Positions 1 to 12,019 of a stretch of DNA of 60,000 nt are shown here, in pieces (position 1 is the first letter of the stretch; each line of letters starts with the position of its first letter). The stretch covers positions 13,998,678 to 14,058,677 of the forward strand of contig NC_092579.1 of NCBI RefSeq assembly GCF_037975245.1. The letters run 5' to 3'. The translations under genes were made by a program, and so were the position numbers. The notes beneath the pieces are model-generated. The model searched no databases and was not told where the DNA came from. It saw only the letters and a program-made list of their open reading frames with translations. Source of the DNA: Apostichopus japonicus (Eukaryota; Echinodermata; Holothuroidea; Aspidochirotida; Stichopodidae).

Positions 1-1816
1 ATCCAAGCCCCAACACCACTGATTGGATTACTGAGGCAGGAGTAATTTAAGCCCTAACTCTTCCTTGCATGCATGTATACAAAGTATTCAAAATGATTGA
101 GGCTTTTGAGCATTGATGTCAACCTCTTTAGATAATTGTATAATGAGCATTTATTACCTTACTGTATTTCACAGCAGTTGAAGAAGTAAAGAAACAAAAC
201 ATCTTTTATTTTGCTGTCATTATAATAGAAGTTCTGCCAATAACAAAAGACATTTTCAACATACAGTATATCTATGGTCTATCATTCATGTACCACAATA
301 TGCAAATGGAATAGATTTTCAAAAGGAAAGTTCTGGTAAATAACCATATCTTAATTGAGCTATATGTATTGAATTGTGAAAATGTGCTGATTTACTGCAC
401 ATGGTCTGGGAAGGTGATACATTGAAAAAGGGAAATTGACTTCAAAAGTATCCTTCAAATTAGACAAAAAGACAAAAATTAGATAATTATATTCATGTCA
501 GATTTTTTCAAAAGTTTTCAAAATGTTAAAAGCTTGATTGTAATCCTTATTGCCACGGTTACATACTCTGTAGTCTGTCGTAATGTCTGGTACTGTGAAT
601 TCTGCCGATTCTATTTCAGTGCATTGCAATTGTTATGAAATTCCATCATTTTTGTTTTGTTTCAATATCTGAAGGTCTCAACCCTTTCCTCTCGGTTTCA
701 AATAAACAGTGATATTTGATCTGATTTCTCAAAGTAACATCATACCTAGACAGAATTTTATTTGGTTACGTGGTCCTTCTGCAGGAAGCAACCGACTTTG
801 ATTTCTTGGTTGTAGGCCAAAGATCACAGGTGAAATGTTATTGATCTGTATTGTACATCCTTGTGAATCAGAATTATACATCCTGTAATTTACTGAGTAA
901 GGGGAGGACAAGGGTTTACACAAACTTTACAGTCCTTGTATATATGTCAAGATTATATGTGTTGCCTATAGTAAACTTATGTTGCAATTATAATTTGGCA
1001 TTTTGTGGAGCATTGTTTGGTTCCCGTTCTCCCTGTCATTATACCGCATGTTATGTTCTGTCATTGTACATTGAATGCCCCCCCCCTTCCCCTCAAGAAA
1101 AAAATAAAGAAATGAAGGAAGGAAGAAAAAAGGAAAGAAAAAAAGGGTTTCATATTGTCCGTTCGTATGATCAGTTTGTATTGTCACCGCACAAAGGTTT
1201 AGGAAATTTCCCAGTTTTTAGGAAATTTCCCATCATCGTACAGTATGTGACTGTCATGTTAAGGAATAAGGCGTCACTAGTGTCTGGGTTCCAACATACA
1301 GGTAGGGTTTGTTGAAACTTTGGTTCCTCATTGGTAAAACAGATAGAAGGCTTAGTTTCTCAAAAAACTAGCCAAGGTATAAAATAATTTTAGTTGGGTT
1401 CTTGGACCTACTGTAGCTAACCTGTTTTTTGGGGCTAGCATGCTAATTGCATGGTTTAAAAGGAAAGCTTCAATAGTAGAAGTCCTTCTATATTTTTAGG
1501 CAAAGGAGTAATTCACAGACTGTCTGAGAATTACTGGATTACATAACAGCGCATATTTATTACCTATGCAGATCTGGGTAAAACCAATGTCATACAACTC
1601 CACTCTTCAGAAAAGGAACTTCACTGATGTCCTATAATTAGCAACGGAATTAAATTTAAACTATGACTACGACTTTCCATGCTCATCATATGGAACAGCC
1701 TATATATCTCTATTACTCTCTCCCTATATTCCTGTCCCATTGTCTTGATTCCTCTGCAAAGGTCTACCTTTCTCCGCCCCCCCCCCCCAATCCACGATTA
1801 GAAACATACGGGTACC

Positions 1817-2020
1817 AAGTTTTGCCTACTCTGCTCCTTATCTGTGTAACCAGCTAGCAGACCAGAAAATTGTACTAAACTTCCTACATTTAAGAGTTAC
1901 CTAAAGACTCATGTCTTGTTTATTTGCTTGCGATTGACTTGTCTCGTCAAGCACCTAGAGCAGCTCCTTCTTGTTTCTAATTTGGTGTTATATAAATCCA
2001 CTGTATTGTTATTATGTCCC
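1817..2020 (+). mobile_element. Decayed LINE 3' end (RT C-terminus and tail)
   Basis: The + strand translation from 1821 reads FAYSAPYLCNQLADQ, and after a frameshift (~1883) TFKSYLKTHVLF. Together these resemble the C-terminal tail common to CR1/L2-type non-LTR reverse transcriptases (APxLWNxLPxxIR then LxxFKxxLKTHLF). The expected Trp is Cys. The segment ends in the tail-like TTGGTGTTATATAAATCC and TATTGTTATTATG, as many such LINEs do. Only this 3' remnant is recognisable. Clade is uncertain. Confidence 0.6.
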
Positions 2021-2909
2021 AAGTCTATGCAGGTAATTTAATTGTTAGACTTGTCATTCAGAAGACAAATTTTTAGTACAAATACTATGAAATTACCTAG
2101 ACTTATTTTCCTCAATTTTTTTGGGTTTCTTCCACTTTAATGGAAATAAACTGGAAGAAACCCATTTCTTCCTGTGTGATAAACCATAGTATCTTCCACT
2201 TTCGAGGAAAGTTGCGAACCTTGACTTTCACATAGCATCTTAAATTCAGACATAGAATCAGAATCACTAAGTTTATTTGTTTCTCAGGAACCATGTGGTA
2301 TATTTTTCTGGGAAGTAATTCTTGTTTCCTGAATCCTACTGGCGTACACTGCTTTGTGGTTTTAACAGAAGCTGGAAATAGTGTCCCCATTTCTAGAAGA
2401 TACCTGTACAGGAATATTGGTTTTCCTCACTGGTCATTGACTGCACACAGTCCATGTGCTACAGTACAGTAGGTAGTCAAAAGTGACAGTACATTTGTTG
2501 AAGTTCTGACTTCATCAATCCTCCCTTTATTCCTGTTGTTTGGTTGCATGGCTAAGTGACTAAAGTGGTGGTTGCACAGTATCCAACACTCACCAAAATC
2601 CATCCTCACATTTTACTGTAATTAAAATATTGCCAACCAGTAATGTCACCGATCAACTTTAGTGGAATTACCTTATTTCTATTATTGGTATTTATGTTGC
2701 AACAAAATTGCTGTTGTAAGTCAAATTTGAATGTGAGGTATCTTTGCACAATTTAGTGGCTGTAAAATACAAATGGATAAACTCATAATTGCTTGCTTTC
2801 ATGCATAAATGCTCTCTTGAAATTGGATAAGCAGTTACAGGATGGTACAGAAGGTTTCATATTAACAGTACTGTACTGTAAACTCAGTGCATTACTTATC
2901 TAATGAAGG

Positions 2910-2917
2910 GTTGTAAG
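2910..2917. repeat. Target-site duplication, left
   Basis: GTTGTAAG, identical to 4143-4150, immediately outside the terminal inverted repeat of the 2918-4142 element. Confidence 0.85.
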
Positions 2918-4142
2918 CAGGGGCGGCGATCTGTTTCAAATATTGGGGGGGACATGCAGGCAAATTACTATCAAAGCGGAGCGCCACCATTGGTTGGCGC
3001 GCAGCGTACAAAAAAAAATTCTGGTTTTGATAGCCCCCAGATCACCGGAAATGGCACTTCTCGGGCTTGAAACTGACCAACCAGATGTACACTTTTGCCT
3101 GAGAACCAAGTTTTTCCTAATAGTTTTTTTTTCATTCATAACCTTTTTATCAAGATTGTCACCAGTCACACATCATGTTCTACCTCATTGCATCTCCTGT
3201 GGATCATTGCTTTTGTAGGTAATTCTACGTAACGCCCCACAATACCCGTCAGCCCCACTTTTCAAGGTTTTAAGCCCATTATTTGTTCAGAATTTGAATA
3301 ATAAATTCACTTCAAAACATACCCATAATGTTGCATAATATTTCATCTATGGACAACCAATATAGAAACCCCCCCCCCTCAATCCCTAACAGACCGGTCA
3401 AAATTGCACGAGTAGAGGGAAGTATGATGAAGAATGTTGGTCAAGGAATTTTCGAAAATTCAGACACAGTTAAATTATTGGTGTACAAATATTAAAACCT
3501 CTTATAACGGCTACTATAAAACTTCGATATCATAGAAAATACCAAAAAAAAAATGTGCTCGAGGGAGAGGGCGGTCTCCACCCTTCATCCCCCCTCCCTT
3601 GGCTACGCACCTGCGGTTAGAAATCTTGTTGGAAACAGGCCAAATGGAAACCCAGTGAACCCATATCGATGTGGATCATATATATGATTGTACGTACTTA
3701 CACAAGATGCAAACCAAATTTCATTACGGATGCGGTCCGTCTAGCTATTCATTTCGAAAAAAAGTAAAAACTACTTTCGGTCATATATAGTAACAAATTG
3801 TGACACGGATAGACAGGCGCCTTGTGAGGAATTTGGGAGGGGCAAAGCTTGTACCCAGACTTTCTAAGCGTAGCGCCACCATTAGTTGGCGCGAAGCGCC
3901 AAAAAAAATTTGGCCGAAAATGCCTCCCAGATTGCTGGAAATGGCACTTCCCAGGCCTTGTAAGTTGCATCTAAGCATTTTCTATTTTGAAATTACTAGC
4001 GATATCATAAAAAAATACAAAACATATACTTAAAAAAATTATGCCACCAAATATTGGGGGGGATATTTGATACTATATCCCCCCCACCTAAAATATTGGG
4101 GGGGACATGTCCCCCCCGTCCCCCCCATGATCGCCGCCCATG
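2918..4142. mobile_element. hAT-like non-autonomous DNA transposon, 1,225 bp
   Basis: The ends are CAGGGGCGGCGATC (2918-2931) and GATCGCCGCCCATG (4129-4142), inverted copies with one mismatch. The flanks are perfect 8-bp direct repeats GTTGTAAG at 2910-2917 and 4143-4150, which fit the hAT target pattern nTnnnnAn. Subterminal runs of G/C (TATTGGGGGGGACATG) also occur at both ends. Inside, a ~100-bp segment is present twice as direct repeats (about 2975-3070 and 3868-3960), each with a GCGCCACCATT...TTGGCGCG imperfect palindrome, an A8-9 run and GGAAATGGCACTTC. No transposase reading frame is present; short ORFs are accidental. Confidence 0.85.
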
Positions 4143-4150
4143 GTTGTAAG
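4143..4150. repeat. Target-site duplication, right
   Basis: GTTGTAAG, the right partner of 2910-2917. Confidence 0.85.
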
Positions 4151-4344
4151 TGATTGTCAAAAATGAGGTAAAGGTTTAGACATATGAAAGTCACAATTTG
4201 TGAAATTCACATTATACAGTTCTAAGCAATCATATCGCAGGCTGTTAGGATACCGATATATGGATGCATTCTCCTTTGAAAGTAGGTTTAAAATACAAAC
4301 AAGAGGGAAATCCATGAAGTTACAGATCTCATTTCCTCTGCACA

Positions 4345-4650
4345 AGTTAGGCCAATTTGACCTCTGACCTACATTGACCTTTGACTTTGATCCTTAACAA
4401 CCACATAAGTACTATTGTGAAATGTCCCATTGTATATCTTGTGGTTTAATGACTTTTGCCAACATACTGACATTCAAAAATTGGCAAAACCCAATATTTG
4501 GGTTTCTTGACCTATAACCTCTGACCTTTGACCAATGACATCAACTATCACACTGGCACAAGTTTACATGGTCAGGCACCTATACCCACCAAGTATGAAG
4601 TTGATCAAACCTACTGCATGGTCTAGGAGGAGTATGCGACACACTTCTTT
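4345..4650. repeat. Interspersed repeat with TGACCT half-sites
   Basis: The segment contains repeated TGACCTNTGACC words (near 4357-4386 and 4507-4533) and CCAAGTATGAAGTTGATC. At 4522-4533 TGACCTTTGACC is a perfect DR1 arrangement on the opposite strand (GGTCAAAGGTCA). A related fragment occurs near 32506-32540 (GGTGACCTTTGACA, GGATGACCTATGACCT). The family name is not known to me. Confidence 0.5.
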
Positions 4651-5937
4651 GATCACTAGCACGTAGACTCACTCACTCACATACACACATCCTCAACATT
4701 TCTGTTGCGGGGTGAAGTACTGTACAATATCTCATCTCACTATACGCCTACCTTACACATGATAGAGAGATGAAATAACAAAAAACACTGTACCATTGAC
4801 TATGACTGCAGTATATACAGTATAGTGCTTTCGGCCCTGATCTGTAGTGTGAACTGTGTTCACCCATTCTTGTACTTTCATGCTTTGACAAAGGAGATTA
4901 AACAATAACTGCCAAGATATATCTCTGGAAAATGTTTGACAAAGCAATATATATTTTATTACAGTTCTAGAGAGAGAGTTCTTAAAATCTGATAGTTCAT
5001 AAATGTTGTCCCTGAAATTTACAGGCCATTGGTTGAACTGTTTCTTTGTTTGATGACACTTGCCCCATTTGAACTTCTCAAATGGCAAATGTTTGAATAT
5101 ATCTGAACTATTGCGTAGGCTGTCAGTCTCTCGAACAATCACTTTAGGATGTCATCAGACCAAGGTTTTACTGTTGAGCTTCCTTATCATAAGGACATTT
5201 CCTGCTACAAAAATGCAATGGGCCTTTTCCCAAGCTTCGATACATTGGTGAAAGGTCGTCAGTATTGTTCTCCAAATTTATCTTACTAGTAACATTCCCC
5301 CCCCCCCCCTCCCTCCAAACAAAATATTTTTTTGGCAGGTATTTTTTTTTGGTATGAATACCCTTAAAGGTATTGACCATAAATTTAGCACAATAATAAT
5401 TGCTAACTAGTTTTTGAAAGTTCTTTGCAGTATCAAAAAGTCCATTTTGAATTTGAATTTCACTCTAAACTAAAGGTCATCAATACTGAATGTCTCTTAA
5501 ATACTGTATATGCCAGAAAGTAATGCCAGAAATATGCCAGAAAGTAATGGTCACTAAAATAAATTCAAACTTCAGGGAGGATTTTGCTTTCAAAATCACA
5601 GAATTTTCCATCACTGATCGAGACATCTAAATTGCATGAATGCCTCCAGCATATCTGAGGATAATTTAAAAAAACATCCATGAAAATACTTTTGTAAAAC
5701 ATGCTAATATTTGGTAGCAACGATGATGAAGTTTAAATAACTTAGGGTTATGCATGGTTTAATGTTTCTAGTGAATGTCTGTGCCATAGGTTTATAGCTA
5801 GGTGCAGGATATATGTTGGTACGAACGAATGATTTAGGTAGGGACTTGAACCATTAAGAAGTCAGAGACTAATCAAGGATTTTATTAAGAGTGGCTGCTA
5901 CCCTATGGTGTCAATGAGGCCCTCTCCTATAGTATGT

Positions 5938-6035
5938 AGGGGAGGTTGGGGTTCCTCCAAAAACAAAACATTACATGTCAGTACCTGGGGAGGTTGGGGG
6001 TCCTCTCCAAAAAACAAACAATTACATGTCAATGG
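5938..6035 (+). repeat. Two-copy ~55-bp tandem duplication
   Basis: GGGGAGGTTGGGG(G)TTCCTC and CATGTCA(G/A)T words are repeated once. A 24-bp direct duplication (GATTGCAAAGAATTCC) follows at about 6188-6232. Confidence 0.7.
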
Positions 6036-6390
6036 TGCAATTCTGATGCATACTTAGAGTACTGTATAAATGAGGTCTACATATAAGTAGCCTGGAAAAG
6101 CAAGATTGTGCATAGGGCGAGGATGATACAAAGAGAGACGGGGGGAGGGGGGGGGGGAAGGGGATGTACACCTGTAGTAGAGGTACGATTGCAAAGAATT
6201 CCACGTCTGATTGCAAAGAATTCCCTGTCTGAACCATTTCCCCTGACTGCCTATCGGCGGTTGGGAAGCCATGCCCCCCTTCCCTCCCCTTTGGCACACA
6301 CCACTGTTAGATCCAACGTTAATACTAAGGTGATACTGAAGGCAAGAGAGGGACCATAAATTGCCTCTTTATTTTCTCCTTTCTTCTCTA

Positions 6391-7401
6391 TAAGGTTGCA
6401 GGTACTGTTTTGTATAGCTGATTGAAGCATCATACAGTAGTGTCCTAATCTCCCTATCATATCCCATAGCTACTGTAGCCCACACTACTGTTAGGCTGTA
6501 GGTATTGTACTGTTCAGCTGATGGAAGTATCATAGTGTCCTAATCTCCCTATCATATCCCATATTTAGCCCACACTACTGTTAGGCTGCAGGTACTGTTT
6601 TGTATAGCTGATTGAAGCATCATACAGTAGTGTCCTAATCTCCCTATCATATCCCATAGCTAGCCCACACTACTGTTAGGCTGCAGGTACAGTACTGTAC
6701 AGCTGATGGAAGCATCATACAGTAGTGTCCTAATCTCCCTATCATATCCCATAGCTACTGTAGCCCACACTACTGTTAGGCTGTAGGTACTGTACTGTTC
6801 AGCTGATGGAAGTATCATAGTGTCCTAATCTCCCTATCATATCCCATAGCTAGCCCACACTACTGTTAGGCTGCAGGTACAGTACTGTACAGCTGATGGA
6901 AGTATCATAGTGTCCTAATATCCCTATCATCCCATAGCTAGCCCACACTACTGTTAGGCTGCAGGTACAGTACTGTACAGCTGATGGAAGTATGATAGTG
7001 TCCTAATCTGCCTATCATCCCATAGCTAGCTCACACTTTACTGTAAGGTTGCAGTTACTGTACTGTACAGCTGATGGAAGTATGATAGTGTCCTAATCTC
7101 CCTATCATCCCATAGCTAGCCCACGCTATACTGTGAGGTTGCAGTTACTGTACTGTACAGCTGATGGAAGTATCATAGTGTCCTAATCTCCCTATCATCC
7201 CATAGCTAGCCCACACTACTGTTAGGCTGCAGGTACAGTACTGTACAGCTGATGGAAGTATCATAGTGTCCTAATCTCCCTATCATCCCATAGCTAGCCC
7301 ACACTACTGTAAGGTTGTAGGTACAGTACTGTACAGCTAATGGAAGTATCATAGTGTCCTAATCGCCCTATCATCCCATAGCTAGCCCACACTACAGCTC
7401 A
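6391..7401 (+). repeat. Minisatellite, ~88-100 bp unit, about 11 copies
   Basis: The unit contains GTGTCCTAATCTCCCTATCAT, CCCATAGCTAGCCCACACTA, CTGTTAGGCTGCAGGTAC and the palindrome TACAGTACTGTACAG. The landmark GGYTGYAGGTA/GGTTGCAGTTA recurs near 6394, 6493, 6581, 6680, 6778, 6868, 6955, 7048, 7136, 7226 and 7312. Early units keep ATATCCCATAGCTACTG and are longer; later units lose the AT and are about 88-90 bp. Units degrade at 7390-7401. Confidence 0.9.
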
Positions 7402-8184
7402 CACTATCCCTTTATTGATTCACATACGATGCAATGTCATATTTGTTTTTTCCACATATTTATTTAGTTTCATTAGTTGATACAACAATTCACCCAAGTA
7501 CACTATCCTGTTATTTTAAATCTGACAGCATTTAGTTAGATCCTTTCGTATGTACTCGTTTGATCTCACCCAGTTCCGAGAGTCAAGGCCGACCAATCAG
7601 CAGGAGCTGAAACAGAACTGATTTAATTATACGGTTCTTCCCTGTAACACAAGGAATGGGAAACAAATTGTTAACAAGGATCTTGAAGTTGATAAATTTA
7701 TCCTGGCAGTGTTTCAATCAAGATGTGATGTTAAAACATATCTGTGTATATAAATATATGTATGTATATATACAACATGTATATATAGCTATATATATGA
7801 TATCTTTATGTACAGTTTTTAGAGGAACTCTTAGAACAAGGATGAAAATGATTCAGCTACGTAGAGCAGTCAAATGTAAATATAAATTATATCCGGGTTT
7901 TCCAATATTACATGACCTTTAGAGCACTGACATACTGGATGGTGCCATCAGACTTTTACAAAAGGTGCCCGTCAGTTTTACTCAGAAAGTTCTGTCTTTG
8001 TATGTTCCCCCTCAATATGCAATATTGCTTTCTTGTCCTGTTGATGCCTGGGTTTTTGTTACTCGTAAAAATGGTAGATCTTTTCATAAAAGGGCATTAT
8101 AAATTCTTGTCGAGGAGCTCGTATGTGTCATCAAAGTATCATATGCACTCACTGTTATGGGAATGTTACCCTTATTAAAGGAAT

Positions 8185-8310
8185 AGCTGGATTTACTTTG
8201 CTCCTCTCTTACCTGTCTCCCACTCCACAATTGCACTTTCCTATCTACCTTACTACACATTTGGAAACGTTTTAGCACTGCGCCCTGGGCCATGCCCACT
8301 AATTCCTCCT
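8185..8310 (+). repeat. Dispersed repeat family R1, copy
   Basis: It contains TTTGCTCCTCTCTTACCTGT then GGAAACGTTTTAGCACTGCG and GCCATGCCCACT. It is similar in order to 44650-44840 and 25445-25640, and weakly to 18215-18300. Confidence 0.55.
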
Positions 8311-11174
8311 TCCGTATGTACCACCCGGAAGTATACTACACATAATTTTTCCGCGAAATTATCGCTTGTGATTATACAACTATTTTTCACGTTTTTGGAA
8401 TAGCTGGGACACAGGTCTGTAATTGTGTTTTTGGTGCCCTCGATATAATTAAATATTTAGATCCAGTCAGTGTGCGTTCCTTCTTCTCTCTTGAATTACA
8501 CATTGTAAGAAACTGTGTCTCTTGAAAATATATATTTGGCCATTGTGCAGTCTTGTTCTTCTGTGTTGCAGTATCCCATAAACTGCTTGCCCATAATTTT
8601 TACGGTGGTCTAGATGCTATGCTCCTTCTTAAATCGACTTCAAATTACATTTCCCACCATTGAAACAGTGAAGCATTCATGTATAAAATAATTAACGTTT
8701 ATTGAATTCTTTAAAAATCTTATCACCCAAAAAACTGTTAATTATACTTCACATTCACGCTTACAATGAATTGGATAATCATTATTTTCATCTTTGTTGA
8801 CCTCAAATTTTATTGCAACTAAACAAACCCTAGTGAACCATATTCAAATGGGAATTACATAATGAAATGATATAAAAGTTACAAATATCAAGCAACATTT
8901 AACCACATTAAAAGTTTTATGTTGCATCCATCAATGCCACTTTTCCTCTCACAGTGTATTTCCAACATAAAAACATAAGTACTTTCAATTTAACGCAATA
9001 TTAGTTATGCCCCATATTTGAATGATGCATCATGTGCTACAAGGATAATGACACTATCAGTTATAGTTAAGTAGGTCTCCGTCTATTGTACTTATACAGT
9101 TAAGGTACATTCTGTACCATAGTCATTACACGGCAGTAATATTTGTGTGACTGCAATTTATAATGCAACAAAATGGCTGCAATATGACAGTTACAATATT
9201 TACTGTTAACCTGAAATTCAAAAGTTTATGAAAAAAACATATCGAACATAAAAAGGGGGAATATGAGAAATTTCACTATACAAAATGAGAATTATGTAAT
9301 ACAGTAGTACTATAACATAGAACTATCTGGATGCAGTATGCATGCATGATGTATTGCATATTAGTTGCTAGTCATATAGCTGCATGTGTATACGTACCAG
9401 TAAAATGAGCAAATTTGTAAAATCATGCATATAGTAATAGGTTGCAATGGTTGCATCCTATTACTGTCCATCATTGTATAATGTTGGATGATGATTACAG
9501 CATATATGCTTGTACAGTTACATACAGTATAGTGGATTGTGTTAAATCTTTAACAAAGTATCAGGCAAGTGCATAGAAATTTCAGACAAATATATTATGT
9601 ATATCATTGCTTTCTTAGCATCTGTTATACAGTAGTATCTCTCTTACAAAAGGACTTTCCTTTCTATTTCAAAATATATGGACCACCTTTTGGGTGCACA
9701 CCCCCTCCCCTCCCTATGACTGTGCATTGGAGTTATGGCACATTCCCTCTACCCACCAAATCTATATGGTGCGACGATGTACCAATGCTTGAGGTTTTCA
9801 GCAGAATTATCTTCTTTCATCATGTGGACTGCTTTGGTTGTGAGTTGATTGCTACATGCATATATATGGAAGCACTGTGAAAAACCGTTGTGAAAAAGTT
9901 GTGAAATTTGTGAATGTTATGTAGTATTAAAAGAAATCATCTACTGTAAACTTATTACAAAAGATGTTTTGCAATTAATACAATATTAGATTGTTTTTAA
10001 AAGATTTTGAGGTCATATTTTGCTTATCTCACTCATTTGGTGTCACTGCTCTAGTCAATTGAATGGATCAACCTCTGCATTTTAAGGACAAGAGAGATTT
10101 ATGTGATTTTCACCAGTGGATTAATTTAGATTTTCACCAGTGGATTAATTTAGATTTTCTTATTTAAGTGGAATAGATTTCAGAATTTTGGAACTCCCAG
10201 ACATCAATTCACTCCCCTCTCCCCCCCCCCCTCACCCTCCAGCCTTCCCTCATATCAATTCTTGTACAGAATTATGTAATTAGCCAGATAATAAGTACTG
10301 CATGTTCTAGTGTACTTAATATTGCTGTCTTCATGCATGGTGTGTTTAAGCATTGTTGTGATTTTTAGAATCAGAAACTACTTTATAATAAATATAACTC
10401 TATTCCAGTAGTACTGTACAGTACTACAAAGGCGGGAAACATTTTAATCATTTGATTACTTTAAGCTAATCCTGAAATCAAACTAAACAGTACACATTTC
10501 GAGAGCAATTCAATTCGTTTGTTAACGTTGGATACACAAAATCCTTCATCTACAATTTGTTTCTCAGCCAACCATTAGTGCTATAATGTTATACTCACTG
10601 TTATTAAAAGACAACAAATAATTTCCATAAAAAAATTCTTGTTTGAACATCTAAGCTTTTATTACCCTTATACTGTATACATGTACAATTTGCCTAATGA
10701 AAAACTTACTCCCTTGCGATTAAGCATTAATATAGCATGTTGGCAAATCATATGTGTTACCATGGTGTAATGCTGTTCCATTTTACTGTATCATATGTGT
10801 GATGATACATCTGTATTACTTACCATTGGATATTATATTCCAAGCAAATGATCATTGCTTCACAGCTGGCTGAAAGAAATGCAATCAAGAAAACTAATTG
10901 AAATTGTGGGTCATTTGTAGATAGCAGAAAGATAACAGTGTAATATATTTATTGATCAACTGGATGTAAGCACGTGGTAATGATGGTACGGATTGAGTAT
11001 AGCGTCTATGGCTAAATCACTTTAATTATAAAAACCTAAACCGTAAAACCTTGGCTACTTTGAAACCTTTCTGTTATGAACATGCTACTGTCCTTATTTT
11101 GAAATGTTTGTGCTGTTGGCTGCACAGTTTACATATAGCTGTGTGTACAGTATATGTACAGTACAGTACAGTAC

Positions 11175-11182
11175 ATTTAAAG
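11175..11182. repeat. Target-site duplication, left
   Basis: ATTTAAAG, identical to 11581-11588, flanking the 398-bp hAT-like MITE. Confidence 0.9.
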
Positions 11183-11580
11183 CAGGGTTGTCCAACCTAC
11201 GGCCCGCGGGCCACAGTCCGGCCCGCTGCAGGGTTGCGTCCGGCCCGCCAGAGATGCTCTACGGTGCGAAAATTTGGTGAGCAGATTTATTGATAACAAT
11301 TTGAAGCTATATAATCAATCATTCGAACCTTCTGGGTCCAAAAAACTGCATACAGGTCAGTTTGTGTGACACTCTCTCAGCGGATTAGGGGGGAGGGGCG
11401 GATGAACTTTATTCATCTGTTTTATCAGGAAGGAAAATAAATCAGTGCTCTCCGCGCGCAGTGCTCACATTTTGTAGCCTTGGGCTTTGGGCAAAAAATC
11501 GAGCGTAGGTTTCATGCGGCCCCCTCCTTCATCATAATCATTCCATGTGGCCCTCCTCTGCAAAAGGTTGGACAACCCTG
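11183..11580. mobile_element. hAT-like MITE, 398 bp
   Basis: It has perfect 16-bp terminal inverted repeats CAGGGTTGTCCAACCT (11183-11198 and, inverted, 11565-11580). Perfect 8-bp target duplications ATTTAAAG sit at 11175-11182 and 11581-11588 and fit nTnnnnAn. Subterminal GGCCCGCGGGCC and GGCCC clusters are typical of hAT MITEs. It has no coding capacity. Because the target duplication and inverted repeats are exact, insertion is probably fairly recent. Confidence 0.92.
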
Positions 11581-11588
11581 ATTTAAAG
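11581..11588. repeat. Target-site duplication, right
   Basis: ATTTAAAG, identical to 11175-11182. Confidence 0.9.
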
Positions 11589-11811
11589 GAAGATTGATTC
11601 AGTGTTTGGCTTAACTTAGAGATTCTTGCTAATAAGGCACTGTGTCAAAAAAGCAAAAAAAAAAAAAGAAAGAAAAAAAAAGCATGGATTAAAATTACCA
11701 GTCACCACAGATTTTAATGCATATTAATAACCTCCTCCCCCTCCCCCCCCACCCAAAGAGAAAGGTGAATCATTTAAAAATTAAAATTTGAAACTTCTCA
11801 TGTCACTTGTG

Positions 11812-11875
11812 TTATACAGGCCGCTGCCAAGGAATATTTTGATGCCAATCATGAGGGTAGAGTAATGAATACATG
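11812..11875 (+). pseudogene. Broken partial copy (1) of exon A
   Basis: This is a second decayed copy of the 5' half of exon A (GCTGCCAAGGAATATTTTGA onward), 111 bp upstream of copy 2. It shares with copy 2 the downstream words GTAGAGTAATGAAT and the extra base after GATGCC. Its upstream side (TTGTGTTATACAG) differs from the acceptors of copy 2 and the real exon. No donor is present. A 115-codon open frame on the - strand over 11812-12159 is a by-product of these copies. Confidence 0.75.
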
Positions 11876-11919
11876 TCCTTAAAAGCAGTAGTTTTCAATT
11901 TTCTAATGTCTCTTCGCAG

Positions 11920-11985
11920 GTGTATAAACACAGGCTGCCAAGGAATATTTTGATGCCAATCGTGAGGATAGAGTAATGAATAAAG
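11920..11985 (+). pseudogene. Broken partial copy (2) of exon A
   Basis: This copy repeats the acceptor region (TTCTAATGTCTCTTCGCAG) and about the first 50 nt of exon A, and lies 97 bp before the matching bases of the real exon. Read in the exon A phase it meets TAA at 11925-11927, the third codon; relative to exon A it has a 3-nt insertion near the start and 1 extra base after GAT GCC. It lacks the 3' half of the exon and any donor. Its acceptor still looks usable. Confidence 0.8.
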
Positions 11986-12019
11986 TAATAATTTTAAATT
12001 TTCTGATGTCTCTTCACAG

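Larger units (their letters stand above)
1..12019 (+). other. Upstream intron or 5' flank
   Basis: No exon could be supported here. It should contain or border the exon(s) for the first ~43 residues of the I-BAR domain, but nothing resembling FNPxLRNxxxxGKxYxKAL was seen, so those exons are probably further upstream. Contents are repeats listed separately. The stretches 1-1790, 4710-5930, 7410-8180 and 8320-11170 appear to be unstructured AT-rich DNA. There are homopolymer C runs near 1080, 1777, 3369, 5297 and 10209, and a polypurine stretch at 1094-1147. Canonical AATAAA hexamers occur (e.g. ~700) without other evidence of a transcript end. Confidence 0.5.

Noticed and set aside
851-1315. 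154-codon + strand ORF
   Set aside because: Composition follows local base content with a polypurine stretch; no recognisable domain, no splice or promoter context.
2936-4033. Short ORFs within the 2.9-4.1 kb element as a possible transposase
   Set aside because: They are under 95 codons, overlap each other on both strands and show no transposase motif.
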